Shown one piece after another: positions 1 to 6,807 of a stretch of 64,000 nt of DNA. The first letter of the stretch is position 1, and every line of letters starts with the position of its first letter. The DNA lies in contig CAADGL010000012.1 of the NCBI GenBank assembly GCA_900696525.1, forward strand, positions 310,001 to 374,000. Reading direction: 5' to 3'. The notes under the pieces are model-generated. The model made no database searches. It had not been told where the DNA came from and was given only the letters and a program-made list of their open reading frames with translations. The position numbers were made by a program, and so were the translations under genes. This DNA comes from an uncultured Planctomycetota bacterium. GTDB taxonomy: Bacteria > Planctomycetota > Phycisphaerae > UBA1845 > Fen-1342.

Positions 1-2
1 TG

Positions 3-689
3 CTGATGGTCGAGGGCGGCCGCGTGGACCACGCGGCGCACGGCAACGACGCCGCCGCCCTGCTGTGGGAGCAACTGGCTTTCGATGATGCGGTCCGCCT
101 GGCGACGGCGTTTGCCGCGCGGCGGCGGGATACGCTGGTCGTGATCACAACCGACCACGGCAACGCCAACCCCGGCCTGAACGGCATGGGCTCGAACTAT
201 CGCGAGTCGAACCGCTGCTTTGCGCGGCTGGCGGGCTTCACCGGCTCATACGAAACGCTGAAACGCCGAACCACGCGCGGGCTCGACTCCGGCGCGGCCC
301 CGGCGGCCGATCACGTGATCGACGTCGTCCGCGACCTGACGCAGATCGTGCTCTCACGCACCGAGGCGACCACGCTCGCCGAAGCGCTCGCCGGACGCCT
401 GCCGCCCGAGCTCAGCCGGCAGCACGCAAACCTCATCGGAGTCACGGGGCAGATCTTCGGCAACTACACGGGCATCGGCTGGACGGGTAAATCGCATACC
501 GCCGACCTCGCTCTGACCACGGCCCTCGGGCCGGGGGCCGAGGCCTTCGCCGGGCTGCTGCGAAACACGGACGTGTTCGTGGCACTCACCGCCGCCATGG
601 GCATCCGGCACCGCAATCCGAGCATGACGCCGGCGGAGGCGGAGCGCTTCGCGGCGGCGGCGAGCCGGCATATCGACGCGTGGAGCTAG
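3..689 (+). CDS. Alkaline phosphatase, C-terminal part (5' end outside window)
   Basis: The reading frame is open at the left edge, so only about the last 228 residues are present. The visible part begins in the metal-site segment MVEGGRVDHAAHGND and later carries ITTDHGNANPG, both typical of the alkaline phosphatase superfamily, where His and Asp residues bind catalytic zinc and the enzyme releases phosphate from monoesters. Such enzymes are normally periplasmic; the signal peptide, if any, lies outside the window. The frame stays open to a TAG at the end and is followed by a short convergent gap before the repeat lipoprotein on the other strand. Family assignment is firm; substrate is unknown. 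Confidence 0.88.
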   Translation: MMVEGGRVDHAAHGNDAAALLWEQLAFDDAVRLATAFAARRRDTLVVITTDHGNANPGLNGMGSNYRESNRCFARLAGFTGSYETLKRRTTRGLDSGAAPAADHVIDVVRDLTQIVLSRTEATTLAEALAGRLPPELSRQHANLIGVTGQIFGNYTGIGWTGKSHTADLALTTALGPGAEAFAGLLRNTDVFVALTAAMGIRHRNPSMTPAEAERFAAAASRHIDAWS

Positions 690-721
690 GGATCGCGCGG
701 CCGAAGGCGGAGCGGACCGGA

Positions 722-736
722 CGCGGCATGGCCGCG
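722..736. terminator. Small hairpin in convergent gap
   Basis: A 6-bp perfect stem with a 3-nt loop (CGCGGC-ATG-GCCGCG) lies between the convergent alkaline phosphatase and repeat-lipoprotein genes. No T-run follows, so a terminator role is only a guess. Confidence 0.25.
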
Positions 737-739
737 AGC

Positions 740-1393
740 TCAGCCACTCTGGAGCGCCCCGCTCGCGACGGAGCCGACCTGAACCGTATCCCCCGCCTGC
801 AACTGGCTGGGGAAACCCGGCGGCAGCGGCGGACCGAAGACGCTGTCGTACTCGATCTCGCCCTTGCCGTTCGAGCCGGCAACGACGTCTCCGATCGCGG
901 CGCCGGCCAGTACGACGGCGTGGGCGCCCGCCGGAAAACTCTCGACCTTCAGCTTGAACCGAACGCGAGCGCCCTCGCGCTGGTATTCGACCTCGCACTT
1001 GGCGCCGCCGCCGCCCGTGAACTCCGCCACGAGCGCCACCGCTGCTCCGTTGGGGTCGTTGGGGTCGTTCGGGTCGTTGGGGTCATTCGGATCATTCGGA
1101 TCGTTCGGATCGTTCGGATCGTTCGGATCGTTCGGATCATTCGGATCGTTCGGATCGTTCGGGGCGTTCGGGTCGTTGGGGTCGTTCGGGTCGTTGGGGT
1201 CGTTCGGGTCAGCCGCGTTGTTCGGCTCGTTTGCATCCGACGGACCATTCGGATCGCCACTACCGATCGCGCCGGTAATCACGCCAAGCAGACTGTCGAA
1301 CTGCGAATCCGAAATGCAGCCGACGACGCTCGTCAGCAGCGCCATCGCCACGCACGAAACAGCTCTTAGTCCCCGGTAGGTCCGCTTGCTCAT
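740..1393 (-). CDS. Asn-Asp-Pro repeat lipoprotein (short paralogue)
   Basis: This is a predicted 217-residue lipoprotein of unknown function. The chosen ATG at 1393 has a GAGG ribosome site 8-9 nt upstream; the longer open frame upstream has no such support. Residues 1-26 form a lipoprotein signal ending SVVGC. A linker rich in Asn and Pro leads into about 18 tandem Asn-Asp-Pro units, then a roughly 100-residue C-terminal domain. That domain closely resembles the C-terminus of the neighbour at 1647-2852: both share the pattern F-LKV--FP-G-H, then G-GE--YD, P-PP-FP, AGDT--VG--ASG. The two genes are tandem paralogues. The repeats may bind calcium or act as a spacer holding the domain off the outer membrane; this is inference. 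Confidence 0.8.
   Translation of the reverse strand: MSKRTYRGLRAVSCVAMALLTSVVGCISDSQFDSLLGVITGAIGSGDPNGPSDANEPNNAADPNDPNDPNDPNDPNAPNDPNDPNDPNDPNDPNDPNDPNDPNDPNDPNDPNDPNGAAVALVAEFTGGGGAKCEVEYQREGARVRFKLKVESFPAGAHAVVLAGAAIGDVVAGSNGKGEIEYDSVFGPPLPPGFPSQLQAGDTVQVGSVASGALQSG
1050..1210 (-). repeat. 9-nt tandem repeat coding Asn-Asp-Pro, about 18 units
   Basis: Units read AAC/AAT GAT/GAC CCG/CCC on the minus strand. The variants between units are almost all synonymous; one unit reads Asn-Ala-Pro. The tract also generates spurious open frames of Gly-Ser-Phe and Val-Arg-Ile repeats in other frames, which are not genes. Confidence 0.95.
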
Positions 1394-1444
1394 GATTCCC
1401 TCACCACTTGCGCGGGCTTGCCCCCGCCTGATTGCCCCCGTGCA

Positions 1445-1460
1445 TCGGGCGCGCGCCCGA
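1445..1460. promoter_or_regulatory. 16-bp perfect palindrome upstream of repeat lipoprotein
   Basis: TCGGGCGCGCGCCCGA is self-complementary over its full length and lies about 50 nt before the start codon of the lipoprotein at 740-1393. It could be an operator or part of a hairpin; in DNA this GC-rich, chance is possible. Confidence 0.3.
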
Positions 1461-1556
1461 CGCTCGACATGACGGCAGAGCCTATCAGCGCCTGCTGAAA
1501 TACTCATGTCGCCGGGAAATATATGCACGGATCGAGAAATCGACGAGCCCCGAAGA

Positions 1557-1589
1557 GGCATGGGCCGATCAGATTGATCGACCCATGCC
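1557..1589 (-). terminator. Long hairpin downstream of dockerin repeat lipoprotein
   Basis: Arms 1557-1570 and 1576-1589 pair over 14 bp around a 5-nt loop. The only non-Watson-Crick position becomes a G-U pair in the minus-strand RNA. The hairpin lies about 60 nt after the stop of the 1647-2852 gene and before the next lipoprotein gene. No clear U-run follows, so it may stop transcription weakly or protect the 3' end. Confidence 0.5.
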
Positions 1590-1646
1590 CTCTCTCTCGA
1601 CGCTGCCGGACTACATTTATCGGCCCGTCCCTGCCATCAGTGCTCG

Positions 1647-2852
1647 CTATGGCTGAAACATGCCGCTGGCAATGTTGCCAACCCGTATCGTGTCTCCGGC
1701 GATGACCTGCGGTGGGAACGTCGGCGGGAATGGCGGTCCGCCGTTGGTGTCGTACCTCACTTCGCCGCGTCCGTTTGCGCCGACGACGATGTTGGCGACG
1801 AAGGCGTCGTTAATGAAGAACTGGTGAGTTCCCTGAGGGAAGTTGTCGACCTTCAGCTCGAAGCGTCTTCGATCAGGTTCGAGCCGGTGCTCGGCATCGC
1901 CGGACGCCCCGCCACTTCCGCTCAGGTGAGCAACGAGCACGACGTTCAGCTCGTTGGGATCGTTCGGATCGTTGGGGTCGTTCGGGTCGTTCGGGTCGTT
2001 GGGATCGTTCGGGTCGTTGGGATCGTTCGGATCGTTGGGATCGTTCGGATCGTTCGGGTCGTTCGGGTCATTCGGATCGTTGGGGTCGTTCGGGTCGTTG
2101 GGGTCGTTCGGATCGTTCGGATCGTTCGGGTCGTTGGGATCGTTCGGATCGTTGGGGTCGTTCGGGTCGTTCGGATCGTTCGGATCGTTGGGATCGTTGG
2201 GATCGTTCGGATCGTTGGGGTCGTTCGGGTCGTTCGGATCGTTCGGATCGTTGGGATCGTTGGGATCGTTGGGGTCATTCGGGTCATTCGGATCATTCGG
2301 ATCGTTCGGGCCGCAGGTCTTCCCGTAGAACGCCAGCAGAATGCCCAGGTCCGACTGCGTCACGCACCCGTCACCGGTCAGATCGGCCGCCGGTATGAAC
2401 CCGGTGTCGCCCGCGCATGTGTCGTAGGCGGCGATGAGTATCCCCAGATCGGGCTGACCTACGACGCCGTCCCCGTCAATATCGCCGATGCAATTCGGGT
2501 CGTTGGGATCGTTGGGATCGTTCGGGTCGTTCGGGTCGTTCGGATCGTTGGGATCGTTGGGATCGTTGGGATCGTTCGGGTCGTTCGGGTCGTTCGGATC
2601 GTTGGGATCGTTGGGATCGTTCGGATCGTTCGGGTCGTTCGGATCGTTGGGATCGTTGGGATCGTTGGGGTCACCCAGCAGCGTCGACGATTGGGACTCG
2701 GTGGTCACGCCGGCGCGAGCTTGGCCGGCGACTGCCTGCTTGATTGCATCGTCAACCTGCTCAGCGGGGACGCACCCGTGTGCAAGCACCAGCGCCAGGA
2801 ACGCCAGCCTGCCAAGGGCGCTCAGACCCCTTCTTGCGCGTCTGCTCACCAT
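1647..2852 (-). CDS. Asn-Asp-Pro repeat lipoprotein with embedded dockerin type I domain
   Basis: A 401-residue predicted lipoprotein. The ATG at 2852 is preceded by a strong GGAGG ribosome site. Residues 1-27 are a lipoprotein signal ending LAHGC. After a short linker come about 20 Asn-Asp-Pro units, then a dockerin type I pair of calcium loops (DIDGDGVVGQPDLGIL and DLTGDGCVTQSDLGIL), then about 40 more Asn-Asp-Pro units, then a 100-residue C-terminal domain shared with the downstream paralogue at 740-1393. Dockerins bind cohesins in cellulosome-like assemblies, but no cohesin is in this window, and in planctomycetes these loops often occur as lone calcium-binding modules. The overall role is unknown; surface anchoring or adhesion is an inference. 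Confidence 0.85.
   Translation of the reverse strand: MVSRRARRGLSALGRLAFLALVLAHGCVPAEQVDDAIKQAVAGQARAGVTTESQSSTLLGDPNDPNDPNDPNDPNDPNDPNDPNDPNDPNDPNDPNDPNDPNDPNDPNDPNDPNDPNDPNCIGDIDGDGVVGQPDLGILIAAYDTCAGDTGFIPAADLTGDGCVTQSDLGILLAFYGKTCGPNDPNDPNDPNDPNDPNDPNDPNDPNDPNDPNDPNDPNDPNDPNDPNDPNDPNDPNDPNDPNDPNDPNDPNDPNDPNDPNDPNDPNDPNDPNDPNDPNDPNDPNDPNDPNDPNDPNDPNELNVVLVAHLSGSGGASGDAEHRLEPDRRRFELKVDNFPQGTHQFFINDAFVANIVVGANGRGEVRYDTNGGPPFPPTFPPQVIAGDTIRVGNIASGMFQP
1952..2310 (-). repeat. 9-nt tandem repeat coding Asn-Asp-Pro, about 40 units
   Basis: This is the longer block, between the dockerin and the C-terminal domain. Every unit still encodes Asn-Asp-Pro although the third bases differ widely (GAT or GAC, CCG or CCC, occasional AAT), which points to selection on the protein. 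Confidence 0.95.
2492..2673 (-). repeat. 9-nt tandem repeat coding Asn-Asp-Pro, about 20 units
   Basis: This is the N-terminal block of the same lipoprotein, separated from the longer block by the dockerin domain. The unit and the synonymous variation are the same. Confidence 0.95.
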
Positions 2853-3162
2853 TTTTCCTCCGTAAGAACTGCCCTACGCCGGTCCAGGCGACTCAGGCGC
2901 GCGCCCGCGTCCCCCCGGCCACGTCAACTACGGAGCGCCCCGCCATGTTCGGAAATACACACCGCCGCCTCGAGCCTGACCGGTCCGTGCCGCAACCACC
3001 TGTTAGAGCGGTGAATGCAGGCGCACGCCGCCGGTCGACGCAGCCCGGCGGCGGGGTCTCCAACCGGCCGATTCCGCTTTCCCCGCCACCCCGCCCGCGG
3101 GTACACTCCGTGGGTAGTCACGTCGCCGTACCGAGTCGCGGAACGCTTGTCGGGCGACTGCC
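2853..3162. other. Intergenic region between divergent genes
   Basis: This 310-bp gap separates the divergent repeat lipoprotein and the coiled-coil gene. It must carry both promoters. I see the GGAGG ribosome site of the lipoprotein near 2856-2862 but no convincing -35/-10 pair and no RNA gene. Confidence 0.5.
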
Positions 3163-4509
3163 ATGACCGTCCGCCGGATGTACACCCACCGGGTTCAGCC
3201 GCGCCTCGACGCCGACGAGTGGAGGCGACTCCTTCGCCGCGCCGAGCGCTCGTTGAAGGCGCGCCTGAGCTCGGGCGAACTGACGGCTGACGAGCTTGCG
3301 CCGGCGGTCTTGGCGGCGTTGCCGGCACACGTTGGTAAATGGCTGCGGGGGCGGCTGGAGGTGATGGGCTTGAGGGCTGGGGCCCGTGTGCCCTTCGACG
3401 TGCTCGATGGGCCGCGATGTCCGGCGGACCTGCGTGGCGGAGCTCGGGAGCTGGTGCGGCTGGCGCTGTTTGGGCCGCCTGGGCAGGGGCGGCCGACGGA
3501 CGCCAAGCAGCGCGAGCGGCTGTTTCAGCAGTTGTCGGCGGAGGTGGTGCGCGAGGCGCGTGACCTGAAGACGCTGGACGTTCTGGCGGCCCGGGTGTTG
3601 CGGCAGGCCGAGGTGCAACGCGACGGTGTGCTGCAATCGATGCTACAGAACTTCCTGGCGGAACGGCGGGCGCAACTGGCGATGCCGGACTCGCGGGCCC
3701 GCGCGCCGGCCGAGCTGGTCTCGTCGCTCTGGCACCGCGTCGAGGGAAGCGGCGCGGGCGGCGGCAACGCCGCCGAGGCCCAGGCGAGCTTCGAGCGCGT
3801 GCGGCACGAGTTCGACGAGCGGCTGGTGCAGTTCGACCCGGGCGGAGCGCAGGTAACGCTGCGGCGGCTGGAGGCGTTGCAGTCGCGTTTCGCGGCGCTG
3901 CTGCCTGCGGCGGCGATCGACCGGGCGCGGGCCGACCTGGCGCGGATGGAGCAGCGGCGGCAGGAGCTGCACGCGGAAATCGACGCGCTGGCGGTGTGGG
4001 CGACCGCGGCGGCGCGCGAGGGCAAGCACGACGAGGCGGCCCAGGCGCTGCGGCGGCTGTCGACGCTTCACGCGTCGCGGCCGCTGCTGCTGTCGGACGC
4101 GCGCTTCAACGAGATCCGGCGGCGAATCACCGAAGCGAGCCGCGTGCACGAGGATCGCCTGGCGGTGGAGGCGCTGCTGGCGCGCGAGCGCGCGGTAGCG
4201 GGCGAACTGCGCAGCCTGGCGGAGTCCATCCGCAGGTTTCACGACGTGGCGCGACGGGAGTCGAGCGAGTCCGCGGAGTACGCGGCGGCGCTGGCCGAGT
4301 ATCGAGCGGCGGTCGAGAGCGTGCGCACGCATGACACCGAGTGGCTGACGGCGTTGACGCTGGAGCTGGATGAGCTGCTGGCGGACCTGCACGACACGAG
4401 CGACCGCGCCGAGCAGCACGTGAGCCGGTTCATCGAGAACGTGCGCGAGGCGCTCGCGAAGCTTCGCCGGAACGTCGCGCGGCTGGACGGTCGGCTCGAC
4501 TCGGCGTGA
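3163..4509 (+). CDS. Large alpha-helical (coiled-coil) protein of unknown function
   Basis: A 448-residue protein I do not recognise. It has no signal peptide, no membrane segment and no cysteine cluster. The composition (Ala, Arg, Glu, Leu) and heptad-like spacing suggest long helices, especially across residues 210-300 and 320-440. The N-terminal 90 residues look like a small compact helical region. An alternative start is the ATG 15 nt downstream at 3178. It faces away from the repeat lipoprotein and converges on the DNRLRE-dockerin gene, so context gives no hint. It is probably cytoplasmic. The coding frame is long, uninterrupted and GC3-rich, so it is a real gene. Confidence 0.7.
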   Translation: MTVRRMYTHRVQPRLDADEWRRLLRRAERSLKARLSSGELTADELAPAVLAALPAHVGKWLRGRLEVMGLRAGARVPFDVLDGPRCPADLRGGARELVRLALFGPPGQGRPTDAKQRERLFQQLSAEVVREARDLKTLDVLAARVLRQAEVQRDGVLQSMLQNFLAERRAQLAMPDSRARAPAELVSSLWHRVEGSGAGGGNAAEAQASFERVRHEFDERLVQFDPGGAQVTLRRLEALQSRFAALLPAAAIDRARADLARMEQRRQELHAEIDALAVWATAAAREGKHDEAAQALRRLSTLHASRPLLLSDARFNEIRRRITEASRVHEDRLAVEALLARERAVAGELRSLAESIRRFHDVARRESSESAEYAAALAEYRAAVESVRTHDTEWLTALTLELDELLADLHDTSDRAEQHVSRFIENVREALAKLRRNVARLDGRLDSA

Positions 4510-4533
4510 ACAAGCTTCGCCGGGAACTCCGGC

Positions 4534-5388
4534 TCAGGCCGGGCAGGGGAAGTCGCCCAGCAGGATCCCCAGGTCCGACTGGTTGACGACGCCGTCGTCG
4601 TTGAGGTCGCCGCCGGTGCCGGGCGGCACTTCCTGGCCGAAGTGCTGGAGCAGCAGGCCGAGGTCGGACTGGTCGGTGTCGCCGTCGCCATCGGCGTCGC
4701 CGGCGCACGCCGTGCCGCCGGGCGTGAAGTCGATGATCAGCGCGGGGCGGTTGTTGACGATCACGGTCTCCTTGGTGTCGAAGCGCTTGGCGGTCTTGAT
4801 GTCGATCTCGTTGCCGCGCAGCATCCAGCCGTGGTTGGAGTCGGGCTGGTTGAGCCAGGCCTGCACATCCGCGACCATCTGCGGGCTGGACCAGGTGTAC
4901 ACGCCGATCTGGTCGACCATCGTCGTGGCACTCGGCTCCGGCGCGAAATCGCCGCCGGGCGTCGCCCAGTATTGGTCCGGATAGTACGTGTGCAGCCAGG
5001 TGGCGTCGCCGGGCTCGGCCTGGATCCCGGCGCCCTCTTCGCCCGGCGCGTTCGCGGCGCCCTCGCCCCACTCGGCCAGCACGCGGTGCAGGCTCACCGG
5101 CTGCGGGCCGGCGATCGTCCTCGACATGCGCAGCCGCAGCGTCACGCTGTTGACCGTCGCGCCAGGCGGGACGGCGGCGACGATGTCAAACTCGATCAGC
5201 CCGCGGCGGATTTCAGGGATCGCCGTCCGACCGGCGAAGAAGCGCACGCCGGCGCCGTTGCTCAACTGGCCGTCCGGGTCCTCGTAGAGCGTGTTGTCCT
5301 TGGCGGAGCCGATCGTCACGGTGTCGGCCGGCGCCGCGGCGACGGAAATGAGAATCACGAATAAGCCAACGCGTGCGACCGGATGCAT
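4534..5388 (-). CDS. Secreted DNRLRE-domain protein with C-terminal dockerin
   Basis: A 284-residue protein with a signal peptide (about residues 1-22) followed by a domain of the DNRLRE type, about residues 25-205. This jelly-roll-like module opens with a pattern similar to TVTIGSAKDNTLYEDPDG and carries the LIEFDI segment near its strand core. The C-terminal 60 residues form a dockerin type I pair: DADGDGDTDQSDLGLL and DLNDDGVVNQSDLGIL. The start ATG at 5388 is chosen because the signal peptide begins there; the frame continues far upstream as an antisense artefact of dxr. No cohesin partner is visible. The protein is probably exported and calcium-stabilised; binding to a surface polymer is inference. 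Confidence 0.85.
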   Translation of the reverse strand: MHPVARVGLFVILISVAAAPADTVTIGSAKDNTLYEDPDGQLSNGAGVRFFAGRTAIPEIRRGLIEFDIVAAVPPGATVNSVTLRLRMSRTIAGPQPVSLHRVLAEWGEGAANAPGEEGAGIQAEPGDATWLHTYYPDQYWATPGGDFAPEPSATTMVDQIGVYTWSSPQMVADVQAWLNQPDSNHGWMLRGNEIDIKTAKRFDTKETVIVNNRPALIIDFTPGGTACAGDADGDGDTDQSDLGLLLQHFGQEVPPGTGGDLNDDGVVNQSDLGILLGDFPCPA

Positions 5389-5621
5389 GGCGGTGCCCCG
5401 TACAACGAATAGCGACAGGTGGTGAGCCGGGCGTGATCCCGCTTTAACTCCCCTCTCTCCTGCGTTCCAGTATACCGGAAGGCGCCTCACGCTCAAGCGC
5501 CGCGCAGCGGGCTCCCGCGCATGCTCGCAACTGCCGTGCTCACAAGCAACTGCGCCCCCGGGTTGGGTCCCCGGCCGAGTCCGGCGGACGCCGCCCGGTC
5601 GCCGCCGCAAATCTGTGGCCC

Positions 5622-5641
5622 GCCCGAAAGACGCATCGGGC
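5622..5641. promoter_or_regulatory. Hairpin and -10-like element before dxr
   Basis: GCCCGA and TCGGGC pair around an 8-nt loop, ending 23 nt before the dxr ATG. A TATAGT element at 5651-5656 sits 8 nt before the ATG. If it is a -10 box, the dxr transcript would be leaderless or nearly so. The -35 match is poor. Confidence 0.3.
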
Positions 5642-5664
5642 AGGGGCGAATATAGTCTCCGCCG

Positions 5665-6807
5665 ATGGAGCGTCGCATCGTGATCTTGGGCTCGACCGGC
5701 TCGATCGGCCGCGCCGCGCTGGAGGTCGTGGAGGGGCTCGGTCCCGGCGCCCGGATCGTCGGACTGACCGCCAGGGACAACGGTCAGCTCCTGGCCGAGC
5801 AGGTCCGCCGAACAGGGGCCCCGCTGGCGGCGATCGCCGACGAGCGCGGCTATGACGCGCTGCGGCGCGCCTGTCCCGGAACGCGCGTGATGGCGGGCCC
5901 CGAAGGGCTCGTGGAGCTCGTGCGCAGCGCCGACGCCGATTTCGTGCTGGCAGCGATCGTGGGGGCCGCGGGGCTGGCGGCGACGCTGGCGGCCGTGGAG
6001 CGCGGGCTGGCCGTGGGCGTCGCCAACAAGGAATCGCTGGTCGTGGCCGGAGCGATCCTCATGCCCCTGGCGCGGCAGCGCGGCGCAACCATCATCCCGG
6101 TGGACAGTGAGCACTCCGCGGTGTTCCAGTGCCTGTCGGCGGGGCGGCTGAGCGAGGTGCGCAAGATCTACCTGACGGCCTCGGGCGGCCCCTTCCGCAC
6201 GTGGTCGGCGGCGCAGATGGCGGAGGTTACGCCCGCCGATGCCCTGCGGCACCCGACGTGGAGCATGGGGCCGAAGATCACGATCGACAGCGCCACGATG
6301 ATGAACAAGGCGCTGGAGGTGATCGAAGCCCGGCACCTGTTCGGGCTGGCGGCCGAGCAGATCGACGTGCTGGTGCACCCGCAGTCGATCGTGCACTCGA
6401 TGGTGGAGTACTGCGACGGCTCTATAATCGCCCAGATGGGCACGCCCGACATGAAAACGCCGATCCAGTACGCGATGACCTACCCGCAGCGGGGCGCGGC
6501 GGGGGGCGCCGCGCTGGATTGGAAAGCCGTCCGCGCGCTGGAGTTCGAGCCGCCGGACCCTGAGCGCTTCCCGGCCTTGCGGCTGGGGTATGAGGCGGCG
6601 CGGCTGGGCGGCAGCAGCGGCGCCGTGCTGAACGCGGCCAACGAGCGCGCGGTGGACCTGTTCCGCGAGCGGCGGATCGGGTTTCTGGATATCGCGCGGC
6701 TGAGCGAGCGCGTGCTGAGCCGGCACCGCTGCATCGCCGAGCCGACGCTGGAGCAACTGCTGGAAAGCGACCGCTGGGCCCGCATGGAGGTGGACGCGTG
6801 CTGCTAA
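5665..6807 (+). CDS. dxr: 1-deoxy-D-xylulose 5-phosphate reductoisomerase
   Basis: Dxr converts 1-deoxy-D-xylulose 5-phosphate to 2-C-methyl-D-erythritol 4-phosphate with NADPH, the second step of the MEP isoprenoid pathway in the cytoplasm. The 380-residue length is normal. The NADPH site LGSTGSIG is at residues 8-15. The metal/substrate loop PVDSEHSAVFQ lies near residue 147, and the GPKITIDSATMMNK segment near 206-220. The last 10 nt overlap the GTG start of rseP, an arrangement seen in many bacteria where dxr and rseP are neighbours, so the two are probably co-translated. Confidence 0.98.
   Translation: MERRIVILGSTGSIGRAALEVVEGLGPGARIVGLTARDNGQLLAEQVRRTGAPLAAIADERGYDALRRACPGTRVMAGPEGLVELVRSADADFVLAAIVGAAGLAATLAAVERGLAVGVANKESLVVAGAILMPLARQRGATIIPVDSEHSAVFQCLSAGRLSEVRKIYLTASGGPFRTWSAAQMAEVTPADALRHPTWSMGPKITIDSATMMNKALEVIEARHLFGLAAEQIDVLVHPQSIVHSMVEYCDGSIIAQMGTPDMKTPIQYAMTYPQRGAAGGAALDWKAVRALEFEPPDPERFPALRLGYEAARLGGSSGAVLNAANERAVDLFRERRIGFLDIARLSERVLSRHRCIAEPTLEQLLESDRWARMEVDACC

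Noticed and set aside
1952..2310. CRISPR-like array
   Set aside because: The units are 9 nt, directly adjoining and in frame; there are no spacers and no cas genes.
1824..3014. Long plus-strand frames of Val-Arg-Ile or Gly-Ser-Phe repeats over the lipoprotein genes
   Set aside because: They are the antisense or shifted-frame reading of the 9-nt Asn-Asp-Pro tract; no ribosome site, and the opposite strand has a coherent lipoprotein.
6421..6428. TATAAT-like element inside dxr
   Set aside because: It lies in the coding sequence far from any start and has no -35 partner.
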